Under the pieces are notes generated by a model, which saw nothing but the letters and a program-made list of their open reading frames with translations, did not search any database and had not been told where the DNA came from. From Terriglobia bacterium (GTDB taxonomy: Bacteria > Acidobacteriota > Terriglobia > UBA7540), in assembly GCA_035712365.1 (NCBI GenBank), contig DASTAW010000020.1, forward strand, positions 91,544-155,543: a stretch of DNA of 64,000 nucleotides. Direction: 5' to 3'. This document shows positions 44,863-53,384 of the stretch, piece by piece. The first letter of the stretch is position 1, and each line of letters opens with the position of its first letter. Position numbers and translations under genes: made by a program.

Positions 44863-46290
44863 ATGACCCCCTGGAAGCGTTGGATTGCCGCACCGTTCGC
44901 TCTTGCTGCGGCGCTCTCTCTGCCGCTCGCGAGGAGCAGGGCAGACTCGCCTCGCGATGGCGGTCTCGAGTCCCAGGTCCAACTTGCAGCTTCCTATTAC
45001 AACTCCGGCCGGTTCAAGGAGGCAGCGCAGGTGCTCGAAGCGCTGCTCAAGCACGCCCCTGCAAGCTTCGAAGCTGAGGAGCTTTTGGGACTTGCCTATT
45101 CCGCCGAATCCCGGGACCAGGATGCCTACCCTCACTTTGATAAGGCGGTTCGGTTGAAGCCGGATTCCGCGCCCGCGCGTTCCAATCTCGCCGTCAACCT
45201 GGCGCGCCTGGGAAAGAACGAGCTTGCCGAAGCTGAGTTCAAGAGAGCTATCAAGGCGGAGCCTGGCAATTTCAGCGCCAATCACGACCTTGGCGAGTTT
45301 TACGCCCGTTCTGGTAAAGCGAGGGAGGCCATTCCTTATTTGCGCAGAGCACAAAAGGTCCAGCCTTCTTCGTACGGAAACGGTTATGACCTGGCCCTGG
45401 CTTATGTGGAGGCCGGAATGTGGGTCGATGCGCGTCAGCAGATGCAAGATCTCCTGAAGGTTCACGATACGGCGGATCTGCACGACCTGCTGGGCGAGGT
45501 TGAGGAGCGGAGCGGAAACTATGTGGCAGCGGCAAACGAGTACCAGCAGGCCGCACACATGGATCCCAGCGAATCGAATATTTTTGACTGGGGGAGTGAA
45601 CTCCTGTTGCATCAGACCTTGAATCCGGCCGTTGAAGTGTTTTCGGAGGGCGCTAAGCGTTATCCGGGTTCTTCGCGGCTCGCGGTCGGACTGGGCCTTG
45701 CCCTTTACTGGAGCGGTCGATATGACGACGCTGTCAAAGCTCTTCTTCGCGCAACCGATCTGTCTCCTTCCGACCCGCGCCCCTATTTTTTTCTGAGCAA
45801 GGCATACCAACATTCGCACGGCCAGGCCGATGACGTGATCCACCGGTTTCAACGTCTGGCGCAACTCCGGCCACAAGATGGCCGGGCGGCTTACTATTAC
45901 GCGATGAGCTTGTGGAAAGGCAAGCAAGGTTCGCCTTCCGGCCCCTTTCTCGGCCAGGCGGAGAATCTGCTGAAAAGAGCTATTGAGCTTGAACCGACAT
46001 TCGCACAGGCCCACCTTGAACTCGCCAATCTCTATTCCCAGCAGCACAAGTATTCAGAGTCGGCATCGGAGTACAAGCGGGCCATTGCGCTGGATCCCAA
46101 GCTCGTAGACGCTTACTATCGTCTTGGACAGGCTTACGTACATCTTGGCGAGGCAGATCTCGCGAAGAAAGAGTTCCAAATTCACAAACAGCTATATCAG
46201 CAGCATCTGGCCGAATGGGACAATGAACAACAGGAGATCCGGAACTTTGTCTATACCACGCACGAAGATCGTGGCGGTCCCCGAAAATAA
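44863..46290 (+). CDS. periplasmic TPR-repeat protein
   Basis: 475 residues with an N-terminal signal peptide (about 1-28, WKRWIAAPFALAAALSLPLA) and about ten TPR units, for example YNSGRFKEAAQVLEALLKHAP, then a charged tail. TPR stacks bind peptides or other proteins. ATG at 44863; the long frame on the opposite strand is a shadow. It follows the receptor terminator by 130 bases and may scaffold receptor-linked functions. Function cannot be refined. Confidence 0.85.
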   Translation: MTPWKRWIAAPFALAAALSLPLARSRADSPRDGGLESQVQLAASYYNSGRFKEAAQVLEALLKHAPASFEAEELLGLAYSAESRDQDAYPHFDKAVRLKPDSAPARSNLAVNLARLGKNELAEAEFKRAIKAEPGNFSANHDLGEFYARSGKAREAIPYLRRAQKVQPSSYGNGYDLALAYVEAGMWVDARQQMQDLLKVHDTADLHDLLGEVEERSGNYVAAANEYQQAAHMDPSESNIFDWGSELLLHQTLNPAVEVFSEGAKRYPGSSRLAVGLGLALYWSGRYDDAVKALLRATDLSPSDPRPYFFLSKAYQHSHGQADDVIHRFQRLAQLRPQDGRAAYYYAMSLWKGKQGSPSGPFLGQAENLLKRAIELEPTFAQAHLELANLYSQQHKYSESASEYKRAIALDPKLVDAYYRLGQAYVHLGEADLAKKEFQIHKQLYQQHLAEWDNEQQEIRNFVYTTHEDRGGPRK

Positions 46291-46385
46291 GAACGCTGGA
46301 GGTAACGGCTTCAGTTCCGAGAGGAATTCTTCAACCTGTTGGACCGCCCCAATCTTGATAGGCCGGTCAGTTCCGTCACATCCTA

Positions 46386-46513
46386 CTGAAGATTACAAAA
46401 TATGGTGGCAAGCTCGTTTGTAGCGCCCCCGTCCCGGCGGCAATTTTCAGGGCCGGTCCCGCCGGGCGGGACCGGCGCTACGGAAGTCCGTCACTCTATT
46501 ATGCAATCCTCAT
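46386..46513 (-). mobile_element. MITE-like palindromic element, copy 2
   Basis: 128-bp copy of the element at 1695-1823, in the opposite orientation. TA flanks both ends (46384-46385 and 46514-46515). The termini read CTGAAGATTAC and GCAATCCTCAT on the plus strand. The inner GC palindrome is better preserved than in copy 1. It lies between a TPR gene and the M19 dipeptidase gene. Confidence 0.75.
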
Positions 46514-46582
46514 TAGGATCAGATCTTGCTTTCACGAAACAGAGCTACGGCTCCACGGCTGATCTGTTTTTGAAGAGGACTC

Positions 46583-47740
46583 ATGAAAACGGAACCCATA
46601 AACCGTCGCACTTTTTTGAGCAATTCAAGTGTTCTGCTGGGGAGTGCAATGTTGGCAGGGTCTCCCTCCGTTAGCTCGGCAGCGGTTTCGAGAGACCCGC
46701 ATGACTATATCGTAACCGAAGGGCACCGGGACATTTGGGAACTTACGGCCCGCCTCAAGCTTCGGGTTGAGTCGCAAAACTCCCCGCTGGCAGATTTTCT
46801 TGTTCCGCGCCTGATCGAGGGGGGCGTCAGTGTTTGCATCATGCCTTCGGGTGGCGACTCGCTGCCGGAGAGAAGCTACCTTCAGCCAACACTCGAGGGT
46901 GATCTGAGGACCCTCGATATGCTCCTGGTGGGAATCGGAAGAACGGACGGCAAGGCCTCCATCATCAAGGCCAAGTCGGATATCCCCACCAAACCGAACA
47001 AGGACCGGGTCCAGTTCATTATTGACCTGGAGGGTGGTGAAGGTCTCGGAACTATTTGCGGCCCCGAACCCGAATTTCTTGCCGGCTACCAGCTAGCTTT
47101 GCTCCGCCAGTTCTTCCGGCTCGGCGTGCGGGGTGTGCAACTCACTCACAACGGCCGGAACCAACTCGGAGACGGCGTCGCGGGCGGAAGAATGGGTGGC
47201 AGGCTTTCTCCGTTTGGCGTCGAGGTAGTCAAAGAGATGAACAGTCTTGGCATGATGGTTGGCGTCTCACACCTGTCAGTCAACGGCGCGCTCCACGTTG
47301 CTGAAATCACTAAGCACCCGATTGTCTCTACTCACCAGAACCTCGCTCAATACGTGAACTCGCACCCACCGGTGGAACTGGTCCCTGAAGAAGTAAAGGC
47401 CATCGCGTCCACAGGAGGCGTGGTGGGTATGCGGTACGATGTTGGGCAAGTCCCCTACTCGCTGATGGCGGACGAAATTGAGTTCCTGGCGAAAAGCGTC
47501 GGAGTGGAACATATAGGTATCGCCTGGCTCGGGCACGATGTTGGCAACCCTGATCCCTATTATGTGCCTGGGTACACCCAACCCCAGCGCGTTTTTACCG
47601 GCCATGAAGCTGAAACTATGCGGCAGCACTGGACCACTTTCATAGGGATCCTTGCAGAGAGGGGATTCACTGAGCAACAGATTGGCCAGATATTGGGTGG
47701 CAATTACCTGCGAGTGTGGAGAGAGGTGCTTCCCGACTGA
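46583..47740 (+). CDS. Tat-signal M19 membrane-dipeptidase-like protein
   Basis: 385 residues with a twin-arginine leader (NRRTFLSNSSVLLGSAML, about 7-24). M19 (renal dipeptidase) motifs follow in order: EGHRDIWE, DLEGGEGL, GVQLTHNGRNQLGDG, VGVSHLSV, STHQN, HIGIAWLGHDV and the final GGNYLRVW. Some ligands differ from the canonical DGHND and GSDFDG texts, so activity on dipeptides is not certain. It may trim D-amino-acid dipeptides in the periplasm. It is followed 92 bases later by an FAD oxidoreductase, also Tat-exported, so a joint substrate is possible. Confidence 0.88.
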   Translation: MKTEPINRRTFLSNSSVLLGSAMLAGSPSVSSAAVSRDPHDYIVTEGHRDIWELTARLKLRVESQNSPLADFLVPRLIEGGVSVCIMPSGGDSLPERSYLQPTLEGDLRTLDMLLVGIGRTDGKASIIKAKSDIPTKPNKDRVQFIIDLEGGEGLGTICGPEPEFLAGYQLALLRQFFRLGVRGVQLTHNGRNQLGDGVAGGRMGGRLSPFGVEVVKEMNSLGMMVGVSHLSVNGALHVAEITKHPIVSTHQNLAQYVNSHPPVELVPEEVKAIASTGGVVGMRYDVGQVPYSLMADEIEFLAKSVGVEHIGIAWLGHDVGNPDPYYVPGYTQPQRVFTGHEAETMRQHWTTFIGILAERGFTEQQIGQILGGNYLRVWREVLPD

Positions 47741-47832
47741 CCACATGGCTGACATCGAAACTGAATCCAGGTTACGAGGCTCAGTTCCCTCAAAAAATCA
47801 AGCAATTCTGGGAAGTCGAGGAGTTCAAATCA

Positions 47833-49731
47833 ATGTCTTCAAATCAAAAAAAGCCCGCACCGGGAAAGTCGTTGGGAATGGACCAACCGATCTGTCGGCG
47901 CGACTTTTTGAATTCGACGCTATTGGCGTCCGGCAGCCTGCTGTTGGGCTCCCTGAGCCCCGCTCAACTTCTTGCCCGCGATGAATGGACTGGCTACGGG
48001 GGCGTAGGTGATTACGCCAGCTCCAATGGCAACACCTATGAGGTCATGACCTCTGGCCACCAAATCCGCGACCGTGTGCTTGATTCTTTATCCTCGGACG
48101 CGATTGACACGAACGAAATCTTCGATTGTGTTGTGGTCGGAGGAGGGCTGAGCGGGCTGGCGGCAGCTCTATTCCTTCAGAAATACGGGGCCTCGAAGCT
48201 CACGTGCCTGGTCCTCGAAAATCATCCTGTTTTTGGTGGCGAAGCGAAACGGAACGAATTCATCGTTGACGGGCAGCGCATCATGGGCCCGCAGGGATCA
48301 GATCACTTCCAGGTCCCTTATCCCCATAGCTTCATTGCCAGGTTCTACGACTTGATCGGACTGGACTGGCGCAGCTTCAAATACCAGGAATGGACCAAAT
48401 CCTGTCCTGAGCTTCCGCTGGGCACGAGCTTTGAGGATGCAAAACCGCCGCTAGCGTTCTATTTCGGAGCGAAATTCGGCAAGGAGCCTGGTGTTTGGTT
48501 GATTGATCCCTGGAAAAAGAAGCTTGAGGGCGCGCCAATCCCGGCAAACATGCGCGCGGAGCTCCTTCGTTACAACGGAGCACGGAAAGACGGACCGCCA
48601 ATTGATTTTCCTGGCGATGAAAAATCGCGACAGCTTGACAGCGTGACGATCCAGCAGCACCTGATGGACACTTATGGCCTGAGTGATAAGACCATCGAAA
48701 CGTTTATGGCAGAAGAAGGAGGCGGCTTCGGCGGAGGGCCGGATGTGCTCTCCGCCTACTGCCTTTACGCCTTCACAGAGTTGCATCCATTGAATAATGT
48801 GGATCAAAATCATTCGTTCCCTGGAGGAAACGCCGGGATTGCGCGGCAAATGATCAAGACGCTGCTCCCGCAATCGATATCCGGCCCTCGCACGCTCGAA
48901 GCGGTATGCCGCAATAAAATCAATTTCTCCGCGCTTGACCGGCCGGGGCAGCCTGCGAGAGTTCGTTTGGACAGCACGGTGGTTTGGGTGAAACACGATG
49001 GCGACGCTGCCAACTCGAATTTCGTCACGATCGCCTATACGCGAGGCGGCAAGCTTTACCGGCTGAAGGCCCGTTCGGTAGTGATGGCCGGAGGGTGTTG
49101 GACCACGAAGCACATTGTGCGCGATCTGCCGCCTCTGCAGCGTCAGGCCTATGATCAGTTTTACCGCTCGCCTTGCATGATGGCAAACATCGCCGTACGC
49201 AACTGGCGGTTTCTGTACAAGATGGGTATCTCGGGTTGCCAATGGTTCGAGGGCTTGGGCAGTTTTATGGCGGTCCGCAAAGTTCCCACCTTCTCCACGG
49301 ACTCTACAACGATTGGTCCAGACTCACCGGTCGTCCTTACCTTGAAGGTCCTCTACCCACACCCCGGCCGGTCGCTCGAGGAACAGGGCAACCTCGGCCG
49401 CGCGGAGTTGCTGTCAACCTCGTTCCAGCAATACGAGCAGAGGATTCGCGAACAACTTTCAGATATGTTTTCGCAGACAGGTTTTAATCCGCAAAAGGAT
49501 ATTGCAGGAATCGTCTTGAACCGTTGGGGGCACGCTTACGTCAGCCCGCAGCCAGGATTCTTTTTCGGCCGCGATGGAAAGCCTGCGCCGAGGCAGATCC
49601 TCCGCGCGGCTCCGTTTGGCAGAATTGTCTTTGCCAACACTGACCTCTCCGGGGCGCCCGATCATCGCACAGCCATCGGCGAAGCCCACCGGGCCGTCAG
49701 CCAACTGCTCGATCAAGTGATTACGGTCTGA
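47833..49731 (+). CDS. Tat-signal FAD/NAD(P)-binding oxidoreductase
   Basis: 632 residues from ATG 47833, with a Tat leader (CRRDFLNSTLLASGSLLLGSL, about 21-41). The FAD fold CVVVGGGLSGLAAALFLQK begins near residue 98, and the NPVFGGEAKRNEF-like segment (HPVFGGEAKRNEF) resembles the family of uncharacterised acidobacterial FAD proteins. There is no obvious heme or iron-sulfur motif. A longer frame from GTG 47716 would overlap the dipeptidase end and is rejected. Substrate unknown. Same strand and same export route as the dipeptidase upstream. Confidence 0.8.
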   Translation: MSSNQKKPAPGKSLGMDQPICRRDFLNSTLLASGSLLLGSLSPAQLLARDEWTGYGGVGDYASSNGNTYEVMTSGHQIRDRVLDSLSSDAIDTNEIFDCVVVGGGLSGLAAALFLQKYGASKLTCLVLENHPVFGGEAKRNEFIVDGQRIMGPQGSDHFQVPYPHSFIARFYDLIGLDWRSFKYQEWTKSCPELPLGTSFEDAKPPLAFYFGAKFGKEPGVWLIDPWKKKLEGAPIPANMRAELLRYNGARKDGPPIDFPGDEKSRQLDSVTIQQHLMDTYGLSDKTIETFMAEEGGGFGGGPDVLSAYCLYAFTELHPLNNVDQNHSFPGGNAGIARQMIKTLLPQSISGPRTLEAVCRNKINFSALDRPGQPARVRLDSTVVWVKHDGDAANSNFVTIAYTRGGKLYRLKARSVVMAGGCWTTKHIVRDLPPLQRQAYDQFYRSPCMMANIAVRNWRFLYKMGISGCQWFEGLGSFMAVRKVPTFSTDSTTIGPDSPVVLTLKVLYPHPGRSLEEQGNLGRAELLSTSFQQYEQRIREQLSDMFSQTGFNPQKDIAGIVLNRWGHAYVSPQPGFFFGRDGKPAPRQILRAAPFGRIVFANTDLSGAPDHRTAIGEAHRAVSQLLDQVITV

Positions 49732-49925
49732 CGCGGAAAGCGCGGAGTATAAGAATTCGTGCAGTGGCGCGGATCTTTCGGGAGGTCGATTTAGATTTCG
49801 CAAACCTCAATGCCCCTGATGGCATACGACTACCGCTTATAGCAACAGGTGCAGCTCTGCTTCCGCATCTGCTGGCGGGCAATCGTCGCGTTGACGACAA
49901 TGAACAGCGCATTTAGAATCAAACC

Positions 49926-50020
49926 GGAAGTGCATGTGGGCTGGTGTCCGCCCGGGACTTCAAATCCTGTGGATCTGCCTTTGGTGGATCGGTCGGTTCG
50001 ATTCCGACACACTTCCGCCA
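49926..50020 (+). tRNA. selC: tRNA-Sec (UCA anticodon)
   Basis: 95 bases ending in encoded CCA, the same length as E. coli selC. The 5' GGAAGTGC and 3' ACACTTCC pair for 7 Watson-Crick pairs, with a C-A mismatch at the eighth; the T arm is GTCGG-TTCGATT-CCGAC. The anticodon loop is CTTCAAA with TCA at 49960-49962. A long variable arm (GATCTGCC/GGTGGATC) with two G-U pairs and an extended D stem complete the Sec-specific 8/5 shape. It reads UGA as selenocysteine with SelB; selA, selB and selD are not in the window. A Sec-containing peroxiredoxin lies 6 kb downstream. Confidence 0.96.
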
Positions 50021-50079
50021 AGCACTTATAGGCGCGCCCAACGGCAGGACGCCAGCCCGCCGCGAGAGACTTCATCCGC

Positions 50080-50253
50080 ATGAGCCCCAGCAAGCCGCCA
50101 AAGAAAGAACTATATCAAAGCTGGAAGGAAGCCAAGCGGCGAGCTCGGGAGCGCGCCGGGACGCCTCCGCCCACGCAACGAGAAGAGAGTCGGCGCAAAA
50201 AACCTCCCAAACATAAGAAACGTGTCAGTGAAGAAGCGTCAGAGCCAGCGTAA
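50080..50253 (+). CDS. small basic protein, unknown
   Basis: 57 codons from ATG 50080 to TAA 50253, below the usual size cut-off. The protein is strongly basic and Pro-rich (Lys, Arg, Glu, Pro dominate, with KKPPKHKKR near the end), with a single aromatic-rich turn (LYQSWKEAKRR). It has no known family. It begins 60 bases after the tRNA-Sec and ends 86 bases before the VWA gene that faces it. A weak purine-rich stretch precedes the ATG. It could be a real RNA- or DNA-binding peptide or a chance frame. Confidence 0.4.
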   Translation: MSPSKPPKKELYQSWKEAKRRARERAGTPPPTQREESRRKKPPKHKKRVSEEASEPA

Positions 50254-50339
50254 GCGCCTGCTGCGATCCTAATGGATCATTGGCAACGACTCTTCCGTTG
50301 GGCAGAGCGCAGACTGGCAAGAGAAGTCCGGCCTTCAGA

Positions 50340-51581
50340 CTAATGGATGTGTTTGGATTTTTTCTTCATGTAATCCATTAATAAATACTGGCCAAGTGTA
50401 TAAGGAGTAGTGAAGTAGGCCTTTCCGCGGCATATCTCCGTGATTTTCTGCACGAAGTTTACAAGACCATAATCAGAAGCCAGCATAAAGGTATTGATCA
50501 GGATTCCGTTCCTGCGGCAGCGAACAACTTCGTGCAGAGTTTCAGAGACGACCAGGGGATCGAGGCCGAAAGCGTTCTTATAAATCCGCCCGTCCTCCAG
50601 GGTCAACGCAGAGGGCTTTCCGTCGGTGATCATCACGATCTGGCGCATGTCTTTGCGTTGTCGTGACAAAATGCGCTGTGCGAGTCGCAGGCCTTCACGA
50701 GTGTTGGTGTAATAGGGGCCGACCTTCACACGCGCCAGTTGCTGCAGGGGAATTTCCTCTGCCGAATCGTGAAAGAGAACCATGTGAAGGGTGTCGCCTG
50801 GAAATTGCGTCCGGATCAGGTGGGTCAGAGCCATGGCTACTTTCTTGGCAGGAGTAAAGCGGTCCTCCCCGTAAAGGATCATGCTGTGGCTGCAGTCAAG
50901 CATCAGGACCGTGGCGCAGGAGCTTTGGTATTCGCACTGTCGAACCTGCAAGTCCTGATAGTCCAATTCAAGCGGCACTGTGAGGCCCTTGCGGCCGATG
51001 GCCGAAAGGAGCGTGGCGTTCACGTCCAGGTTGAGCGTGTCGCCGAATTCGTAGCGACGGCTTGAGCCGTCAGACTCGATGCCGGTAGCCATCTCACGAG
51101 TATCGTGACGGCCAAAGCTTGATTTCCCGAGCGAGCCCAGGAGGTCCTTGAGTGTCTTGAAGCCCAGAAAGTCCAACGCCTTGTCTGTGATTTCGAATCT
51201 GGTTTGTCCTTCGCCCTGGCCCATATGGCCCGGGCGGGGCTCGGTGACCGCGCCTTGCTGCGGTTGTTCGATAGAGACATATCCCTCTTCCGCCAATTGC
51301 TGGAGCAGTCGGTCAAGGGCCTGCGCCACGGCTGAGTCTTGCGGATTTTCCAGCATATCCTCCAGGAGCTCATCCGAAATCATCCCCTTCTGCTCGAGCG
51401 CCTCAAGCAGCGCCTGACGCAGTTGCTCCATGGTTTTTTCGGAATCCATTTCATAGACGCCGTAAAACTGGTTGTAAAAGCCACTATCGAGGAAGAAGTC
51501 CTGAAGCATCTGCATCAGGTCCTCCGCACTCAAGCCTTCGAAGGGGTCCGGAATATGTTTTCCATATTTGATGTATTTCAT
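50340..51581 (-). CDS. VWA-domain protein paired with a ChlI-like ATPase
   Basis: 413 residues. The N-terminal 150 residues are helical and acidic; the C-terminal half is a von Willebrand A domain with MIDAS D229-S231-S233 (DCSHS), followed by TNTREGLRLAQRIL and MITDGKPSA. Together with the AAA ATPase 50 bases upstream it forms the classic ChlI/VWA arrangement of metal-chelatase or MoxR-type insertase modules. It is not a chlorophyll chelatase by length or context. Its target is unknown. ATG at 51581. Confidence 0.85.
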   Translation of the reverse strand: MKYIKYGKHIPDPFEGLSAEDLMQMLQDFFLDSGFYNQFYGVYEMDSEKTMEQLRQALLEALEQKGMISDELLEDMLENPQDSAVAQALDRLLQQLAEEGYVSIEQPQQGAVTEPRPGHMGQGEGQTRFEITDKALDFLGFKTLKDLLGSLGKSSFGRHDTREMATGIESDGSSRRYEFGDTLNLDVNATLLSAIGRKGLTVPLELDYQDLQVRQCEYQSSCATVLMLDCSHSMILYGEDRFTPAKKVAMALTHLIRTQFPGDTLHMVLFHDSAEEIPLQQLARVKVGPYYTNTREGLRLAQRILSRQRKDMRQIVMITDGKPSALTLEDGRIYKNAFGLDPLVVSETLHEVVRCRRNGILINTFMLASDYGLVNFVQKITEICRGKAYFTTPYTLGQYLLMDYMKKKSKHIH

Positions 51582-51631
51582 GAACTTGCCCGCCGGGTCC
51601 GGCCGGCTAAAGTGCCAGTCACTCTTCCCTG

Positions 51632-53098
51632 TCAGTTCAAGGAACGGTGGCGGCGCCCAAGCCTTTCGTCTTGTTCGGCGACGGGTTCCGGGGCCCGGTG
51701 CTCCACGTGAAAGCCGAGTTCCTCGTTGCGGCTGATTTTCTTCAGCGCATACAGTCCCTCAAGAATGAACTCAGCCGCCGAAACGAGCAAGGCTGGATCG
51801 TCCTTGCTCTTCACGCCGAGCTTTTGCGTCGTTTCCAGAAGCCCCTGTATCCTCTTGAATTGCGCATACAGGTCAGCGGTGGAGGCGCTTTCCTCATATT
51901 TCAGTGTTCCACCCAGTTCAAACCATTGGACCAGAGAGTGTAGCGGTATGTCGTCAAAGTACTTCTTGAAAACACGAGCGTTGGCCTGCCGGATGACGTC
52001 GCGAGCAACATTTTCCGCGCCTCTCAGTTCGCCCTCATATTCGAGCTCGAATTTTCCGGTCAATGAAGTCAGACCGGCATAGATATCAGCAGGGCGGGGC
52101 ACAGCGATTTTCTCGCCTCGGGTCAGCGCGCGACGCTCGGCATTGGAGATGACGTTCTCGAGGCAGGTAATGGGCATGCGCTGGCTGACGCCGCTGCGCT
52201 TGTCGATCTTCTTCTCCTCACGGGCCTCGAAAGCGATGGTCTCAATCAACTCGCGAATAAAATTCGGCACAATCAAACGGAGCGCTCCATCACGTTCGCT
52301 CCAGGCCTCCTGTGCCGTAATGGCGATTCCGTGCTCGAGGGTCGTCGGATAGTGAGTTCGAATTTCCGAACCGATCCGGTCTTTTAGCGGTGTAATGATT
52401 TTGCCGCGGGCCGTGTAATCTTCGGGATTGGCTGTAAAGACGAGGACCACATCCAGGGGCAGCCGGACGGGATAGCCCTTAATCTGAACATCCCCCTCCT
52501 GCATAATGTTGAATAGCCCAACCTGGATTTTTCCGGCCAGATCAGGCAGTTCGTTTATGGCGAAAATACCGCGGTTGGCCCTTGGCAGCAGCCCGTAATG
52601 GATGGTCAATTCGCTCGAGAGAGCGTGCCCGCCGCGCGCTGCCTTGATGGGATCGAGGTCTCCAATGATGTCCGCAATCGTGACGTCAGGAGTGGCCAGT
52701 TTCTCGACGTAGCGCTGGTCGCGCGGCAAATAGTCGATAGGAACTGCGTCGCCTGCCTTTGCGGCCAGTTCATGGCACGCGCGGCAGATGGGATTCAGCG
52801 GATCATCATTGATCTCGCAGCCCGCGATGAACGGTACTTCGTCATCCAGCAGGGAAGCGAGCGATCGCAGAATTCTGCTCTTGGCCTGGCCGCGCAGACC
52901 AAGCAGGATGAAATTGTGGCGTGAAAGAATGGCATTTGAAATCTGCGGGATGACCGTGTCTTCAAAACCCACGATGCCCGGGAAAATAGCCTGGCCCGCG
53001 CGCAGCATACGGATCAGGTTGGCGCGCATCTCATTCTTCACGCTCTGACTGCGATAGCCGGATCGCTTCAGTTCACCTAAGGTTCTCACTTTTTGCAT
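51632..53098 (-). CDS. ChlI/MoxR-like AAA ATPase
   Basis: 488 residues from ATG 53098. Walker A reads GLRGQAKS (67-74), with A where the usual motif has G, and the Walker B region is GIFAINELPDL with NELPD in place of the common DEAH-like text; sensor TANPED follows. Such ATPases pair with VWA proteins to load metals or remodel protein complexes. The divergent Walker A suggests altered nucleotide affinity. It overlaps nothing and lies upstream of the VWA gene on the same strand, so both are likely one operon. Confidence 0.85.
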   Translation of the reverse strand: MQKVRTLGELKRSGYRSQSVKNEMRANLIRMLRAGQAIFPGIVGFEDTVIPQISNAILSRHNFILLGLRGQAKSRILRSLASLLDDEVPFIAGCEINDDPLNPICRACHELAAKAGDAVPIDYLPRDQRYVEKLATPDVTIADIIGDLDPIKAARGGHALSSELTIHYGLLPRANRGIFAINELPDLAGKIQVGLFNIMQEGDVQIKGYPVRLPLDVVLVFTANPEDYTARGKIITPLKDRIGSEIRTHYPTTLEHGIAITAQEAWSERDGALRLIVPNFIRELIETIAFEAREEKKIDKRSGVSQRMPITCLENVISNAERRALTRGEKIAVPRPADIYAGLTSLTGKFELEYEGELRGAENVARDVIRQANARVFKKYFDDIPLHSLVQWFELGGTLKYEESASTADLYAQFKRIQGLLETTQKLGVKSKDDPALLVSAAEFILEGLYALKKISRNEELGFHVEHRAPEPVAEQDERLGRRHRSLN

Positions 53099-53384
53099 GG
53101 CCCTCTCTCTAATACAGATTATAAGCATGCCGTCCAAACGAACTCAATGAAGTATTCATCGGTCCTAAAGCTCTGGACGCGCCGCCGCCCCGTTTTAACT
53201 GCGAAGCGGTACATCCAGTGGATGTTCCGGGGACCATTTCCGTTGCCACGCAATTGGAGGTGTGCTGCGTTCGGCCCGCGGATTTGCGCGGGGCGTAATG
53301 TATAATATCGTTTGCAACAGGTTCATGGCCCTTGGCGCGGGACCCATCGGGGCTCCTCACAAAAAGAGAATAACCGGAGTACGA

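Noticed and set aside
44821..46047. A 408-codon minus-strand frame opposite a TPR gene
   Set aside because: The plus strand shows a signal peptide and regular TPR spacing; the minus frame has neither start context nor motifs.
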